Shown piece after piece: positions 24,222-32,759 of a stretch of 46,782 nt of DNA (position 1 is its first letter; each line of letters opens with the position of its first letter). A program made the position numbers and the translations under genes. The notes under the pieces were generated by a model that was not told the origin of the DNA, did no database searches, and saw only the letters and a program-made list of their open reading frames with translations. The stretch is from Bacteroidaceae bacterium (GTDB lineage Bacteria > Bacteroidota > Bacteroidia > Bacteroidales > Bacteroidaceae), in the NCBI GenBank assembly GCA_017617315.1, contig JAFZWM010000001.1, positions 1-46,782 on the forward strand, written 5' to 3'.

Positions 24222-25319
24222 TTATTTGTAGAATGTATTCTTGAATGCCTCAAGCTCGCCCTTTCCGAGCACGCATCTGCCCCACCACGCATGGATGAAG
24301 CCCAATCCGTAGCCCACAAGCTGGGTGAATGCCGCGGCAATGCTAAAGATTCCAATCTTCAGACTTCGGTTTCGTACCGACGAGTCGGCGCAGAGCAACA
24401 ACGAATAGAGCACCAGAGGCGAGATGGCAATCGCCGCCAATCCAAGATATCTCATCACTCCGTAAGTGCCCATCATCTCGTATAGCATTCCCGAATTGTC
24501 GCGCATGATGTAAACCGAATAGATGTAAAACGCAACTATAAGGCACAGAAGCGAGGCGATGATGCAGGCCAGAGTGCCCACGGTAAAGAACATCGGCAAG
24601 AGATGAACCACCTTTAGCGACTCGGGATATTTTTTGTAGAGGTTTATACGGGCAATGCCCGAATTGTAGACCTGCTTGAAGAACTTCTTCAGATCCGTGC
24701 GGCGCTTGTGCCACACCCACGATTCGGGAAACAGGCGGCACGAATATCCGTTCTTGAACACTCTGATACTGAAGTCGATATCCTCGCCGAAGCGCATGTC
24801 CGAGAATCCGCCGAGAGCCTTGAAAACCTCGGCCTTGCAGCCAAGATTGAAGCTGCGCGGATAGAACTTGTCGAGTTTCTTCTTTCCTCCGCGTATGCCG
24901 CCTGTGGTAAAGAACGATGTCATGCTGTAGCTTATGGCCTTCTGCATGTCGGTAAACGACTCGTGCGCGCTGTCGGGGCCTCCGAAGGCATCGCTATCCT
25001 TGTGGCTCAGTTCCTCGGCCGTAACCTGAAGGTATGTCTCGGGCAGGACCACGTCAGAATCGAGGATTATGAGATATTCGCCCTGGCTCTTTTCTGCGGC
25101 ATAGTTTCGGGTTGCTCCCGGGCCGCTGTTGGGCTTAAAGAAGTATCTCACGGGCATCTTCGACGCATACTGTCGGCACACCTCCTCGCAAGTCTCCGTG
25201 CTTCCGTCATCGACCATAACCACCTCGAAGTCGGTAAACGACTGGCGCGAGAGACTCTCGAGCAGTTCGCCGGCTTCGGCAGGACGGTTGTAGACGGGTA
25301 CTATTATTGAGAATTTCAT
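24222..25319 (-). CDS. family 2 glycosyltransferase, membrane-anchored
   Basis: This 365-residue protein has an N-terminal GT-A domain (about 1-230) with IVPVYNRP, VDDGSTE, the metal-binding LDSDVVLP (DxD) and the acceptor-region FGEDIDFS. After it come several hydrophobic segments (from about residue 245 on) that anchor it in the inner membrane. It probably adds a sugar to a lipid carrier or envelope glycan; donor and acceptor are not evident. It starts 15 nt after lpxH and ends 28 nt before the GH28 gene. Confidence 0.88.
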   Translation of the reverse strand: MKFSIIVPVYNRPAEAGELLESLSRQSFTDFEVVMVDDGSTETCEEVCRQYASKMPVRYFFKPNSGPGATRNYAAEKSQGEYLIILDSDVVLPETYLQVTAEELSHKDSDAFGGPDSAHESFTDMQKAISYSMTSFFTTGGIRGGKKKLDKFYPRSFNLGCKAEVFKALGGFSDMRFGEDIDFSIRVFKNGYSCRLFPESWVWHKRRTDLKKFFKQVYNSGIARINLYKKYPESLKVVHLLPMFFTVGTLACIIASLLCLIVAFYIYSVYIMRDNSGMLYEMMGTYGVMRYLGLAAIAISPLVLYSLLLCADSSVRNRSLKIGIFSIAAAFTQLVGYGLGFIHAWWGRCVLGKGELEAFKNTFYK

Positions 25320-25334
25320 ATCTTTCTGAAAAAA

Positions 25335-26102
25335 TTACGGTTGCGACTGACCTTCGATAAACTCTTCGAGGAACATGTGTTCGCCATCGAAAACGGCATA
25401 CGAGAAGAAGTTTATCCAGTCGCCAAGAATCATCAGGCGCGAGTTGCGACGCAGCATAAGGTCGAGCTCGATGTGGCGGTGTCCGAAGATGAAATAGTTT
25501 ATCTCGGGATGCGTTTCGAGATATTCCTTGGCATAGAGCACCAAGTATTCTCTGTCCTCGCCCATGTAAGGCGGCTCTTTGCCGTCAACGCGCTTCATGC
25601 GGCTGTGCTTTGCCCAGTTAAGGCCGAAATCTACTGCCCAGCGCGGATGGATGGCTGCGAACAGCGTCTGCGCCACCTTATTGTGGAACAGCCATCGCAA
25701 GAAACGGAATTTCTTGTCCTTGTCGCCCAGTCCGTCGCCGTGTGCAAGGAAGAACACCTTGCCGTAAATCTCGGTTGTGAGTTCCTTTCGGTGCATAATC
25801 ACGCCACATTCCTTTTCAAGATAGTCGCCGCACCAGATATCGTGGTTTCCCGTAAAGAAATGAACCTCCACGCCATTGTCGGTCAGTTCGCTAACCTTTC
25901 CAAGGAATCGGGTATATCCCTTTGGCACAACGAGTTTGTATTCGAACCAGAAGTCGAACATGTCGCCAAGGAAATACACCGCGCTTGCCTTGTCCTTGAT
26001 GCTGTCGAGGAATCTGACAAGCCTGCGCTCCTGCATCCGTCCGTGCGGAATGGCCCTTGAGCCGAGGTGGGCGTCTGAAAGGAAATATACGTTTTTCTTC
26101 AT
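25335..26102 (-). CDS. lpxH: UDP-2,3-diacylglucosamine diphosphatase
   Basis: This 255-residue metallophosphoesterase makes lipid X (2,3-diacylglucosamine 1-phosphate) in lipid A synthesis. The five calcineurin-type metal motifs are visible: SDAHLGS, GDMFDFWFE, GNHD, FLAHGDG and FGHRH. Its stop codon overlaps no gene but the DUF59 gene ends at the base right before its start, so translation is coupled. It is not near other lpx genes in this window. Confidence 0.9.
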   Translation of the reverse strand: MKKNVYFLSDAHLGSRAIPHGRMQERRLVRFLDSIKDKASAVYFLGDMFDFWFEYKLVVPKGYTRFLGKVSELTDNGVEVHFFTGNHDIWCGDYLEKECGVIMHRKELTTEIYGKVFFLAHGDGLGDKDKKFRFLRWLFHNKVAQTLFAAIHPRWAVDFGLNWAKHSRMKRVDGKEPPYMGEDREYLVLYAKEYLETHPEINYFIFGHRHIELDLMLRRNSRLMILGDWINFFSYAVFDGEHMFLEEFIEGQSQP

Positions 26103-26417
26103 TTATAGATCAAAGCCTAATTCTAATTTTGCCTCGTCGGTCATCATGTCCTTGTGCCACTCAGGCTCGAAAACGAGGTTGACGGTAGCCGATTTCACTC
26201 CGTCGATGGCATCGAGCTTCTGCTGCACGTCCTGCATAATGAAGTCGGCGGCAGGGCAGTTTGGTGCGGTGAGCGTCATGTCTACGCTCAGCGTAAAGTC
26301 ATCAGCGAGGTCTATCTTGTAAATGAGTCCGAGGTCGTAGATGTTTACGGGAATCTCGGGGTCATAGACTGTTTTCAGCACCTCAATTATTCTTTCTTCT
26401 ATCTTTAACTTATCCAT
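26103..26417 (-). CDS. DUF59/MIP18-family iron-sulfur assembly protein
   Basis: This 104-residue protein belongs to the MIP18 (DUF59, PaaD/SufT-like) family, which helps load Fe-S clusters onto target proteins. The signature DPEIPVNIYDLGLIY (around 19-33) and TLTAPNCPAADFI (with the conserved Cys) are present. It follows radC by 21 nt and abuts lpxH. Which clients it serves is unknown. Confidence 0.88.
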   Translation of the reverse strand: MDKLKIEERIIEVLKTVYDPEIPVNIYDLGLIYKIDLADDFTLSVDMTLTAPNCPAADFIMQDVQQKLDAIDGVKSATVNLVFEPEWHKDMMTDEAKLELGFDL

Positions 26418-26438
26418 ATTCAGTTTTGTTTTAAATCA

Positions 26439-27143
26439 TCAGCCCATCCTATCCTCGTCGGCATAGCTGTAATAGCCTGTCTCGGTAACGATTACATGGT
26501 CTACGAGCCTTATCTGCATTATCTTGCCTGCATCGAAGAGCCTTTTTGTAAGATTGTCGTCATCGCGGCTTGGGCGCGTGTTTCCCGATGGGTGATTATG
26601 GCATAGCGCAATCGTCGTAGCCTGCTTCATCAGAGCCGTTCTGAGAACCATGCGCACATCTACCATCGTACCGGTTATTCCTCCGCGCGACACGTTTTCG
26701 ACGGCTATCACCTTTGCCGACTGGTTCATCAGAATTACCCAACACTCCTCTACGGTAAGGTCTTGCATGCGGGGCTTCATGAGTGCGTAGATGTCGCGCG
26801 ACGACTCGATGTGCGTGCGGTTGTCCTCGACCATGCTGCGGCGCTTTCCCAGCTCGCAGGCGGCGAGTATCGATACTGCCTTTGCCACGCCTATTCCTCT
26901 GTAGCTGCAAAGTTCGTCGACCGAGCGCTTGCCCAGCAGACTTATGTTGTTGTCGCAGTCTCTGAGGATGTGCTGCATCAACTCGATGACGGATTCTTCT
27001 GCCGTTCCCGTTCCCACCAGGATTGCGAGCAATTCGGCATTCGTGAGAGCCTCTGCGCCCAGTCGCACCATCTTTTCGCGCGGTCTGTCTTCGGTTGCAA
27101 GCAAGGCTATGCCGTTGTTTCGGTTAGCAGAAGTATTGTCCAT
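26439..27143 (-). CDS. radC: RadC family JAB-domain protein
   Basis: This 234-residue protein has the RadC layout: a helix-hairpin-helix-like N-terminus (SVDELCSYRGIGVAKAVSILA) and a C-terminal JAMM/MPN domain with ALCHNHPSGNTRPSRDD, the metal-binding HxH...D. RadC is common in bacteria and was named for DNA repair, but a direct repair role is not firmly shown. It is the first gene of the operon running to GH28 and has a clear promoter. Confidence 0.92.
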   Translation of the reverse strand: MDNTSANRNNGIALLATEDRPREKMVRLGAEALTNAELLAILVGTGTAEESVIELMQHILRDCDNNISLLGKRSVDELCSYRGIGVAKAVSILAACELGKRRSMVEDNRTHIESSRDIYALMKPRMQDLTVEECWVILMNQSAKVIAVENVSRGGITGTMVDVRMVLRTALMKQATTIALCHNHPSGNTRPSRDDDNLTKRLFDAGKIMQIRLVDHVIVTETGYYSYADEDRMG

Positions 27144-27177
27144 AGTTGATTTTCGTCAAATCGGGGTTTCTATTTTA

Positions 27178-27208
27178 CAAAAATACAACAAAGACGGATA
27201 ACGGCAAA
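27178..27208 (-). promoter_or_regulatory. radC operon promoter
   Basis: On the minus strand there is TTTG (27205-27208), a 19-nt spacer and TATTTTTG (27178-27185), 34 nt before radC. It probably drives five genes down to GH28. Confidence 0.75.
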
Positions 27209-27220
27209 ATAAAAACAAAA

Positions 27221-27246
27221 AAAAGCACACCTTACGGCGTGCTTTT
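27221..27246 (-). terminator. efp terminator
   Basis: AAAAGCACACC (27221-27231) pairs with GGCGTGCTTTT (27236-27246) with one mismatch or wobble; the minus strand continues into a T run. It ends the efp transcript just before the radC promoter. Confidence 0.85.
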
Positions 27247-27269
27247 ACATATAATTGTTTGCAAAGTGA

Positions 27270-27836
27270 TTATTCCTTTACGCGGTTAAGGTATGAGCCG
27301 TCGCGAGTATCAACCTCGATAAGCTCGCCCTCGTTGATGAACAAAGGAACGCGAACCTCAGCACCTGTCTCAACAGTTGCTGGCTTAGATGCGTTAGTTG
27401 CAGTATCGCCCTTCAGGCCCGGCTCTGTGTAAGTTACGCGGAGAACGGTCTTAACTGGCATTTCAGCAAACAGGATAGTCTCGGTAGAAGCGTCAGACAC
27501 AACCTCAACAATATCACCTTCCTTCATGAAGTCAACACCAGTTACAAGATCCTTTGCGATAGGCACCTGGTCGAATGTCTCCTGATTCATGAAAATATAG
27601 TCTGTACCCTCGAGGTAAAGGAACTGATAAGGACGACGCTCAACACGTACATCCTCAAGTTTCTCGCCGATGTTGAAGCGACGCTCGATAACGCGGCCTG
27701 AAACAACATCCTTAAGAGTTGTACGCATAATTGTATTACCCTTACCCGGCTTTACGTGAAGGAAATCGATGCAGAAATAAAGTTTGCCGTCAAGACGGAT
27801 ACATGTTCCCTTCTTAATGTCCTGTGAATTTATCAT
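27270..27836 (-). CDS. efp: elongation factor P
   Basis: This 188-residue protein is EF-P, which helps ribosomes through runs of proline. It has all three domains, including the tip loop HVKPGKGNTIMRT with the lysine that is modified in many species. The C-terminal GSYLNRVKE is typical. No EpmA/EpmB-type modification gene is seen in the window. It has its own promoter and terminator. Confidence 0.96.
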   Translation of the reverse strand: MINSQDIKKGTCIRLDGKLYFCIDFLHVKPGKGNTIMRTTLKDVVSGRVIERRFNIGEKLEDVRVERRPYQFLYLEGTDYIFMNQETFDQVPIAKDLVTGVDFMKEGDIVEVVSDASTETILFAEMPVKTVLRVTYTEPGLKGDTATNASKPATVETGAEVRVPLFINEGELIEVDTRDGSYLNRVKE

Positions 27837-27871
27837 ACGGTTTTTTATGTTATTATTACAAAATTTGGATG

Positions 27872-27903
27872 CAAAAATAGTGGAAATCAGTTAAATTTGC
27901 AAA
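27872..27903 (-). promoter_or_regulatory. efp promoter
   Basis: On the minus strand there is TTTG (27900-27903), a 20-nt spacer and TATTTTTG (27872-27879), 35 nt upstream of efp. It is divergent from the rpmH promoter 28 bp away. Confidence 0.78.
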
Positions 27904-27930
27904 AATATCATCGCAAAAATGAATCAATTC

Positions 27931-27961
27931 TTTGTAATTTAAAAAAAAGTAACTATTTTTG
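27931..27961 (+). promoter_or_regulatory. rpmH promoter
   Basis: TTTG (27931-27934), a 19-nt spacer and TATTTTTG (27954-27961), 46 nt upstream of rpmH. Confidence 0.78.
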
Positions 27962-28007
27962 CAACCCGATTGACAAGTTGAATAATAACAATTAAAAAAT
28001 TCATACA

Positions 28008-28166
28008 ATGAAGAGAACATTCCAGCCTTCTAACAGAAAAAGAAGAAACAAGCACGGTTTCCGTGAGAGAATGGCAACAGCTAACGGCCGCCGCGTATTG
28101 GCATCTCGCCGTGCTAAGGGTCGCAAGAAATTGACTATTTCTGACGAATTCAACGGAAAGAAATAA
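28008..28166 (+). CDS. rpmH: ribosomal protein L34
   Basis: This 52-residue protein is L34 of the large ribosomal subunit: [20 protein letters not shown], then [15 protein letters not shown] and [12 protein letters not shown]. It is very basic, as L34 always is, with a short C-terminal extension beyond the usual 44-47 residues. The start is fixed by the invariant MKRTFQPS. It has its own promoter and a terminator; dnaA and rnpA, its usual neighbours in many bacteria, are absent here. Confidence 0.97.
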   Translation: MKRTFQPSNRKRRNKHGFRERMATANGRRVLASRRAKGRKKLTISDEFNGKK

Positions 28167-28203
28167 TTCGCTTGTTGTTAGCAAGACACAATGAATTATA
28201 AAG

Positions 28204-28239
28204 AAGCAAAAGGTTTTCCAAAACTTTTGCTTTTTTTTT
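28204..28239 (+). terminator. rpmH terminator
   Basis: AAGCAAAAG (28204-28212) pairs with CTTTTGCTT (28224-28232), followed by T's to 28239. The PASTA gene's -7 boxes (TATTTTTG at 28245 and 28253) follow immediately, so terminator and promoter are packed together. Confidence 0.8.
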
Positions 28240-28290
28240 GCGCTTATTTTTGTATTTTTGCCACGCATATAACAAGCTATATAAAAAGGT

Positions 28291-28917
28291 ATGACTTTAA
28301 AAGATTTTTTCACAGGACAGAAGAGCCGGTTCTTCTGGCTAAACATAATAGCGATGGTGGGCGTTGTTGTATTGCTCATCACAGTAACATTGTACGGCGT
28401 TGACTCATATACTCACCACGGCGAAAAGATTACCGTTCCGTCGGTTACGGGAATGAACAGCAGCAAGGCCGCGCAGATTCTCGACGAGGCAGGACTGGCC
28501 TACGAGATTGTAGACTCAACATACCGCAAGGACATGGCGCCCGAGAACGTGGTTGAACAGTCGCCAACCGCCGGCAACTTCGTGAAGAAAGGACACATCA
28601 TTTACCTTACAATAAACCAGACAAAGACTCCAACCATCGTTCTGCCCGACATTGCCGACAACGCATCGCTGCGCGACGCTCAGGCCAAGCTCGAGGCTCT
28701 TGGCATAAAGACCGGCCCTATGGAGCTTATTCCGGGCGAGAAGGACTGGGTTTACGGAGTAAAGTACAAAGGCAAAAAGATTTTCGCAGGCGACCGCATA
28801 CCGTCATCGGCAACAGTAGTGCTGATAGTCGGAAACGGAGACGGCAGCGCATCGGCTGACTCAACAAGCAAAAAGCCGGCAGCCGAGACAGAGAACGAAG
28901 AGCCCGCGAACGAGTAG
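28291..28917 (+). CDS. PASTA-domain membrane protein
   Basis: This 208-residue protein has an N-terminal cytoplasmic stub, one membrane segment (about 16-40, LNIIAMVGVVVLLITVTLYG) and two to three PASTA domains outside it (VPSVTGMNSSKAAQILDEAG, VLPDIADNASLRDAQAKLEA and a shorter third). PASTA domains bind peptidoglycan stems in kinases and PBPs, but this protein has no kinase or transpeptidase domain. Context (ddl downstream) supports a cell-wall role. The C-terminus is a low-complexity acidic tail. It begins an operon with rluD, ddl and the acyltransferase. Confidence 0.88.
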   Translation: MTLKDFFTGQKSRFFWLNIIAMVGVVVLLITVTLYGVDSYTHHGEKITVPSVTGMNSSKAAQILDEAGLAYEIVDSTYRKDMAPENVVEQSPTAGNFVKKGHIIYLTINQTKTPTIVLPDIADNASLRDAQAKLEALGIKTGPMELIPGEKDWVYGVKYKGKKIFAGDRIPSSATVVLIVGNGDGSASADSTSKKPAAETENEEPANE

Positions 28918-28954
28918 TAGATAAACGAATAGTTAAATCTCTTAAAGACGATTT

Positions 28955-30076
28955 ATGATTAACGAAAACGACGAATTTGAAATACCGGAATCAGAATACG
29001 AACTGGGCGAAGACATTGGCGATGTCATTGACGACGAGGAAGACGGAGACGAAGAAGACAGCACCAATGTATACGAGCACTTTCGATTCACTGCCGACGG
29101 TAAGCAATCGCCACTAAGAATAGACAAGTTCCTTGTCGACCGTCTGGCAGGAGTGAGCCGCAACCGCATTCAGGCGGCGGCCGATGCTAACTATATCCTT
29201 GCCAACGGCAAGCCTGTAAAGAGCAACTACAAAGTCAAGCCGAACGACATCATCCAGATGATGTACAACCGTCCGCGCTACGACAACGAGATAATTCCGG
29301 AGGATATTCCGCTTAATATCGTATACGAGGACGACTCGATAATTGTTGTAAACAAACCCGCCGGACTCGTGGTTCATCCGGGATGCGGAAACTACAGCGG
29401 AACGCTCGTGAACGGCATTGCATGGCACTTGCGCGACGACCCTTACTACGACCCTAACGATCCGGGCGTGGGACTGGTTCACCGCATTGACAAAGACACA
29501 AGCGGCCTGCTCGTTGTGGCAAAGACCATCGAGGCAAAGACATTCCTCGCAATGCAGTTCTACAACAAGACCACGAAGCGCGAATACAACGCTCTGGTTT
29601 GGGGCAACATTGAGGAGGATAAGGGCACGATTGTAGGCAACATAGCCCGAAACCCTAACGACCGCATGCAGATGACCGTCTTCGACCCCGAGTCGGGCAT
29701 CGGAAAGCATGCCGTTACGCACTACGAGGTGCTCGAACGCTTCGGCTACGTTACATTCGTGAAATGCGTGCTCGAGACTGGGCGTACACACCAAATCAGA
29801 GCGCACATGAAGCACATAGGCCATCCGCTGTTTGCCGACACACGCTACGGCGGCAACGTGATTCTGCGAGGCAACCAGAGCAGCAGCTACCGTCAGTTCA
29901 TAGCCAACAGCTTCGACGTGTGCAGCCGTCAGGTTCTGCATGCCAAGACTCTGGGATTCCAGCACCCTATAACCCACGAGGACATGTTCTTCACATCAGA
30001 ACTGCCCGACGACATTGTGCAGCTCCTTGACAGATGGCGCACATACATGGGAGCAAAGAAGGATAACGAAAATTAA
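28955..30076 (+). CDS. rluD: RluA-family 23S rRNA pseudouridine synthase (RluD-like)
   Basis: This 373-residue protein modifies uridines in 23S rRNA. It has an S4 RNA-binding domain (about 48-110, RIDKFLVDRLAGVSRNRIQ) and the catalytic domain with VHRIDKDTSGLLVVAKT, whose Asp is the nucleophile, and ETGRTHQIRAHMKHIGHPL. The first 40 residues are an unusual, very acidic extension (runs of Asp/Glu), not part of the known fold. It follows the PASTA gene by 37 nt. Confidence 0.92.
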   Translation: MINENDEFEIPESEYELGEDIGDVIDDEEDGDEEDSTNVYEHFRFTADGKQSPLRIDKFLVDRLAGVSRNRIQAAADANYILANGKPVKSNYKVKPNDIIQMMYNRPRYDNEIIPEDIPLNIVYEDDSIIVVNKPAGLVVHPGCGNYSGTLVNGIAWHLRDDPYYDPNDPGVGLVHRIDKDTSGLLVVAKTIEAKTFLAMQFYNKTTKREYNALVWGNIEEDKGTIVGNIARNPNDRMQMTVFDPESGIGKHAVTHYEVLERFGYVTFVKCVLETGRTHQIRAHMKHIGHPLFADTRYGGNVILRGNQSSSYRQFIANSFDVCSRQVLHAKTLGFQHPITHEDMFFTSELPDDIVQLLDRWRTYMGAKKDNEN

Positions 30077-30108
30077 CACATACATTTACTAATTTATTTT
30101 ATAAGAAC

Positions 30109-31095
30109 GTGAAAACAATTGCTATTGTTGCTGGCGGAGACTCATCTGAACACGATGTGTCAATGCGTTCAGCCCAGGGTATCTTCTCATTCATGCATCA
30201 CGACCTTTACAAGGTTTATGTAGTAGAGATTAAGGGTACTGCATGGGAAGCGATATTAGCCGACGGCAAAAGAGTTGCCGTTGACCGTAACGACTTTTCT
30301 TTCATCGACAACGGAGTGAAAATCACTCCCGACTATTGCTACATCACCATACACGGCACTCCAGGCGAGAACGGAATTCTTCAGGGATATTTCGACCTCA
30401 TCCGCATGCCATACTCAACAAGCGACGTGCTCGTAGAGGCAATGACATTCAACAAGTTTACGCTGAACCAGTATCTGAAGGGCTTCGGCATTCCGGTAAG
30501 CGAATCGCTCATCGTGCGCAAGGGACAGCCTATGCCTGCCGACAACGACATCATTGCCAAGGTTGGTCTGCCATGCTTCGTAAAGCCTAACGCCGGAGGC
30601 TCAAGCTTCGGAGTGAGCAAGGTGAAGAAGGTCGAGGAGCTTCAGGAGGCAATAGCAAAGGCCATGAACGAGAGCGACGAGGTGATGATTGAGGCCGAGA
30701 TGAAGGGAACAGAAATTTCCGTTGGATGCTTCAAGACTAAGAAGGGCAACGTTGTTCTGCCAGCCACCGAGGTGGTTTCGGAGAACGAGTTCTTCGACTA
30801 CGATGCCAAGTACAACGGTCAGGTTCAGGAAATTACGCCTGCCCGACTGGCCGATGCCACAACAGCCAAGGTGCGCCAGATGGTTTCTGACATCTACGAC
30901 ATCCTGCACGCCAACGGTATCATCCGCATAGACTTCATCATTACAAAAGATGCCGAGGGCAACGACAAGCCTATGCTCATGGAGATTAACACAACACCCG
31001 GCATGACTGCCACAAGCTTCATTCCGCAGCAGGTAAAGGCTGCCGGACTGAACATGGGCGACGTGCTGAGCGATGTAATAGAAAACCAGTTCTAA
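30109..31095 (+). CDS. ddl: D-alanine-D-alanine ligase
   Basis: This 328-residue ATP-grasp enzyme joins two D-alanines for peptidoglycan precursors. It has the N-terminal AGGDSSEHDVSMRSA, the ATP-grasp PCFVKPNAGGSSFGVSKV and the C-terminal EINTTPGMTATSF. It starts with GTG. It lies between rluD and an acyltransferase, in the same operon as a peptidoglycan-binding PASTA protein. Confidence 0.96.
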   Translation: MKTIAIVAGGDSSEHDVSMRSAQGIFSFMHHDLYKVYVVEIKGTAWEAILADGKRVAVDRNDFSFIDNGVKITPDYCYITIHGTPGENGILQGYFDLIRMPYSTSDVLVEAMTFNKFTLNQYLKGFGIPVSESLIVRKGQPMPADNDIIAKVGLPCFVKPNAGGSSFGVSKVKKVEELQEAIAKAMNESDEVMIEAEMKGTEISVGCFKTKKGNVVLPATEVVSENEFFDYDAKYNGQVQEITPARLADATTAKVRQMVSDIYDILHANGIIRIDFIITKDAEGNDKPMLMEINTTPGMTATSFIPQQVKAAGLNMGDVLSDVIENQF

Positions 31096-31111
31096 CCAAA
31101 AATCTTTCATC

Positions 31112-32260
31112 ATGACTATACCTGAAGAATTCGACAACATACGGCCTTACAGCCCCGAGGAGCTGCCAGCCGTATATCAGGAGCTTATAGCCGACGAGGA
31201 ATTCAAGGCTGTAATGGCAAAGGTGATGCCCGATGTTCCGTTCGAGATGCTTGCAAAGCAGCTTCTGCAATGCAAGACAAATCTGGAGTTCCAGAAGGCA
31301 CTCGTCTACCCTCTCCTGAAGAATCTTGTGGCAAAGTGCGGCAAGGGCATGGAGATGAACGCCGACAGCATAACCGACAGAAGCAAGCACCACACGTTCA
31401 TCTCGAACCATCGCGACATCGTGCTCGACTCTGCCCTCCTGTCGGTTCTCCTTGTCGACAATGGCTTCGACACAACGGTAGAGATTGCCATCGGCGACAA
31501 CCTCCTTATCCGCCCTTGGATAAAGAAGATTGTGCGCATAAACAAGAGCTTCATCGTGCAGCGCGCACTAACCATGCGCCAGATGCTTCAGGCATCGGCT
31601 ACGATGAGCCGATACATGCACTTTGCCATCAACCATAAGAACGAGAACATCTGGATGGCGCAGCGCGAAGGCAGAGCCAAGGACAGCAACGACCTTACTC
31701 AGGACAGCATCCTGAAGATGCTTGCAATGGGCGGCGAGGGCGACATCATAGACCGTTTGAAGGACATGAACATCGTTCCGCTGAGCATCTCGTACGAGTT
31801 CGACCCATGCGACTATCTGAAAGCCAAGGAGTTCCAGCAGAAGCGCGACAACCCTGACTTTAAGAAGAGCCAGCAGGACGACCTCGACAACATGAGCATC
31901 GGCATCTACGGATTCAAGGGGCATATCCACTATCACACCGCGCCTTGCATAAACGAGTGGCTCGACACCATTGACCGCAGCACGCCTAAGACCGAGCTGT
32001 TCACCATGATAGCCAAGCACATTGACAAGGGCATACACTCAAACTATATGCTCTATCCTTGCAACTACATCGCGATGGACGAGCTCACAGGCTCCGACTC
32101 TTCGGACAAGTACACGGCCGAGGACAAGGCGTTCTTCGAGAAGTACATTGCCGGACAGATTGCCAAAATCGACCTTCCAGACAAGGACGAGGCATTCTTG
32201 CGCGAGCGCATACTAACCATGTATGCCAATCCGGCAATAAACAAGGCAAAGGCTTTGTAG
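31112..32260 (+). CDS. glycerol-phosphate-type acyltransferase
   Basis: This 382-residue protein resembles the Bacteroidetes branch of 1-acylglycerol-3-phosphate/glycerol-3-phosphate acyltransferases, which put fatty acids onto phospholipid precursors at the inner membrane. The presumed catalytic block is SNHRDIVLDSALLSVLL (about 106-122); the canonical HX4D is here HxD and Hx5D, as seen in PlsB-like branches, and a downstream EGRAKDSND resembles the glycerol-phosphate-binding motif. There is no clear membrane segment. It starts 16 nt after ddl and ends before a strong terminator. The exact acceptor is uncertain. Confidence 0.75.
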   Translation: MTIPEEFDNIRPYSPEELPAVYQELIADEEFKAVMAKVMPDVPFEMLAKQLLQCKTNLEFQKALVYPLLKNLVAKCGKGMEMNADSITDRSKHHTFISNHRDIVLDSALLSVLLVDNGFDTTVEIAIGDNLLIRPWIKKIVRINKSFIVQRALTMRQMLQASATMSRYMHFAINHKNENIWMAQREGRAKDSNDLTQDSILKMLAMGGEGDIIDRLKDMNIVPLSISYEFDPCDYLKAKEFQQKRDNPDFKKSQQDDLDNMSIGIYGFKGHIHYHTAPCINEWLDTIDRSTPKTELFTMIAKHIDKGIHSNYMLYPCNYIAMDELTGSDSSDKYTAEDKAFFEKYIAGQIAKIDLPDKDEAFLRERILTMYANPAINKAKAL

Positions 32261-32282
32261 CATAATATCAGCAATCAATATG

Positions 32283-32319
32283 GCGGAGTAATCTAAATGT
32301 TCGATTACTCCGCTTTTTT
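32283..32319 (+). terminator. operon terminator after acyltransferase
   Basis: GCGGAGTAATC (32283-32293) pairs perfectly with GATTACTCCGC (32303-32313), then six T's. Confidence 0.93.
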
Positions 32320-32383
32320 ATTGCAAAATAATCATCGTTTTTTTAGGAAATAACAAAAATAATAGTTTATTTTGCACCTCAGT

Positions 32384-32472
32384 AGAACAGAGGGGTGCCC
32401 TGAACGTCTTTCAAGGCTGAGATTATACCCTAAATACTTGATCCGGTTAGTACCGGCGAAAGGACTTGTTTC
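32384..32472 (+). promoter_or_regulatory. TPP riboswitch (thi box)
   Basis: The conserved aptamer parts occur in order: GGGGTGCCC (32392-32400), GGCTGAGA (32415-32422), ATACCC, and CTTGATCCGGTTAGTACCGG, then CGAAAGGACTT. It lies 63 nt before thiS. No terminator hairpin follows, so control of translation initiation of thiS is likelier than transcription attenuation. Binding of thiamine pyrophosphate should repress thiSGH. Confidence 0.95.
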
Positions 32473-32534
32473 AAAGCCTCACACCGCACACTTTGTTTCT
32501 ACATAGATTTAGAACGAAACAAAATTCATTGTGC

Positions 32535-32732
32535 ATGAAAATAACAGTAAACAATAAGGAAACCGAGTTCGACGGCACAAGCGTGAGCGACCTCGCCGCA
32601 CAGCTCCAGCTGCCCGAAAAGGGCGTGGCAGTAGCCGTAAACAACGAGATGATTCCGCGCTCCGAATGGCAGGCCACACCGCTTGCCGAAAATGCCAGCG
32701 TGGTGATAATAAAAGCCGCTTGCGGAGGATAA
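32535..32732 (+). CDS. thiS: sulfur carrier protein ThiS
   Basis: This 65-residue ubiquitin-fold protein carries sulfur as a C-terminal thiocarboxylate for making the thiamine thiazole ring. It ends in the required Gly-Gly (AACGG). ATG 32535 is the start; the frame open from 32466 overlaps the riboswitch. thiG follows after 27 nt. The adenylating enzyme ThiF, needed to load sulfur, is not in the window. Confidence 0.95.
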   Translation: MKITVNNKETEFDGTSVSDLAAQLQLPEKGVAVAVNNEMIPRSEWQATPLAENASVVIIKAACGG

Positions 32733-32759
32733 TATTCTGAAAAACTTAAACTTATATAA

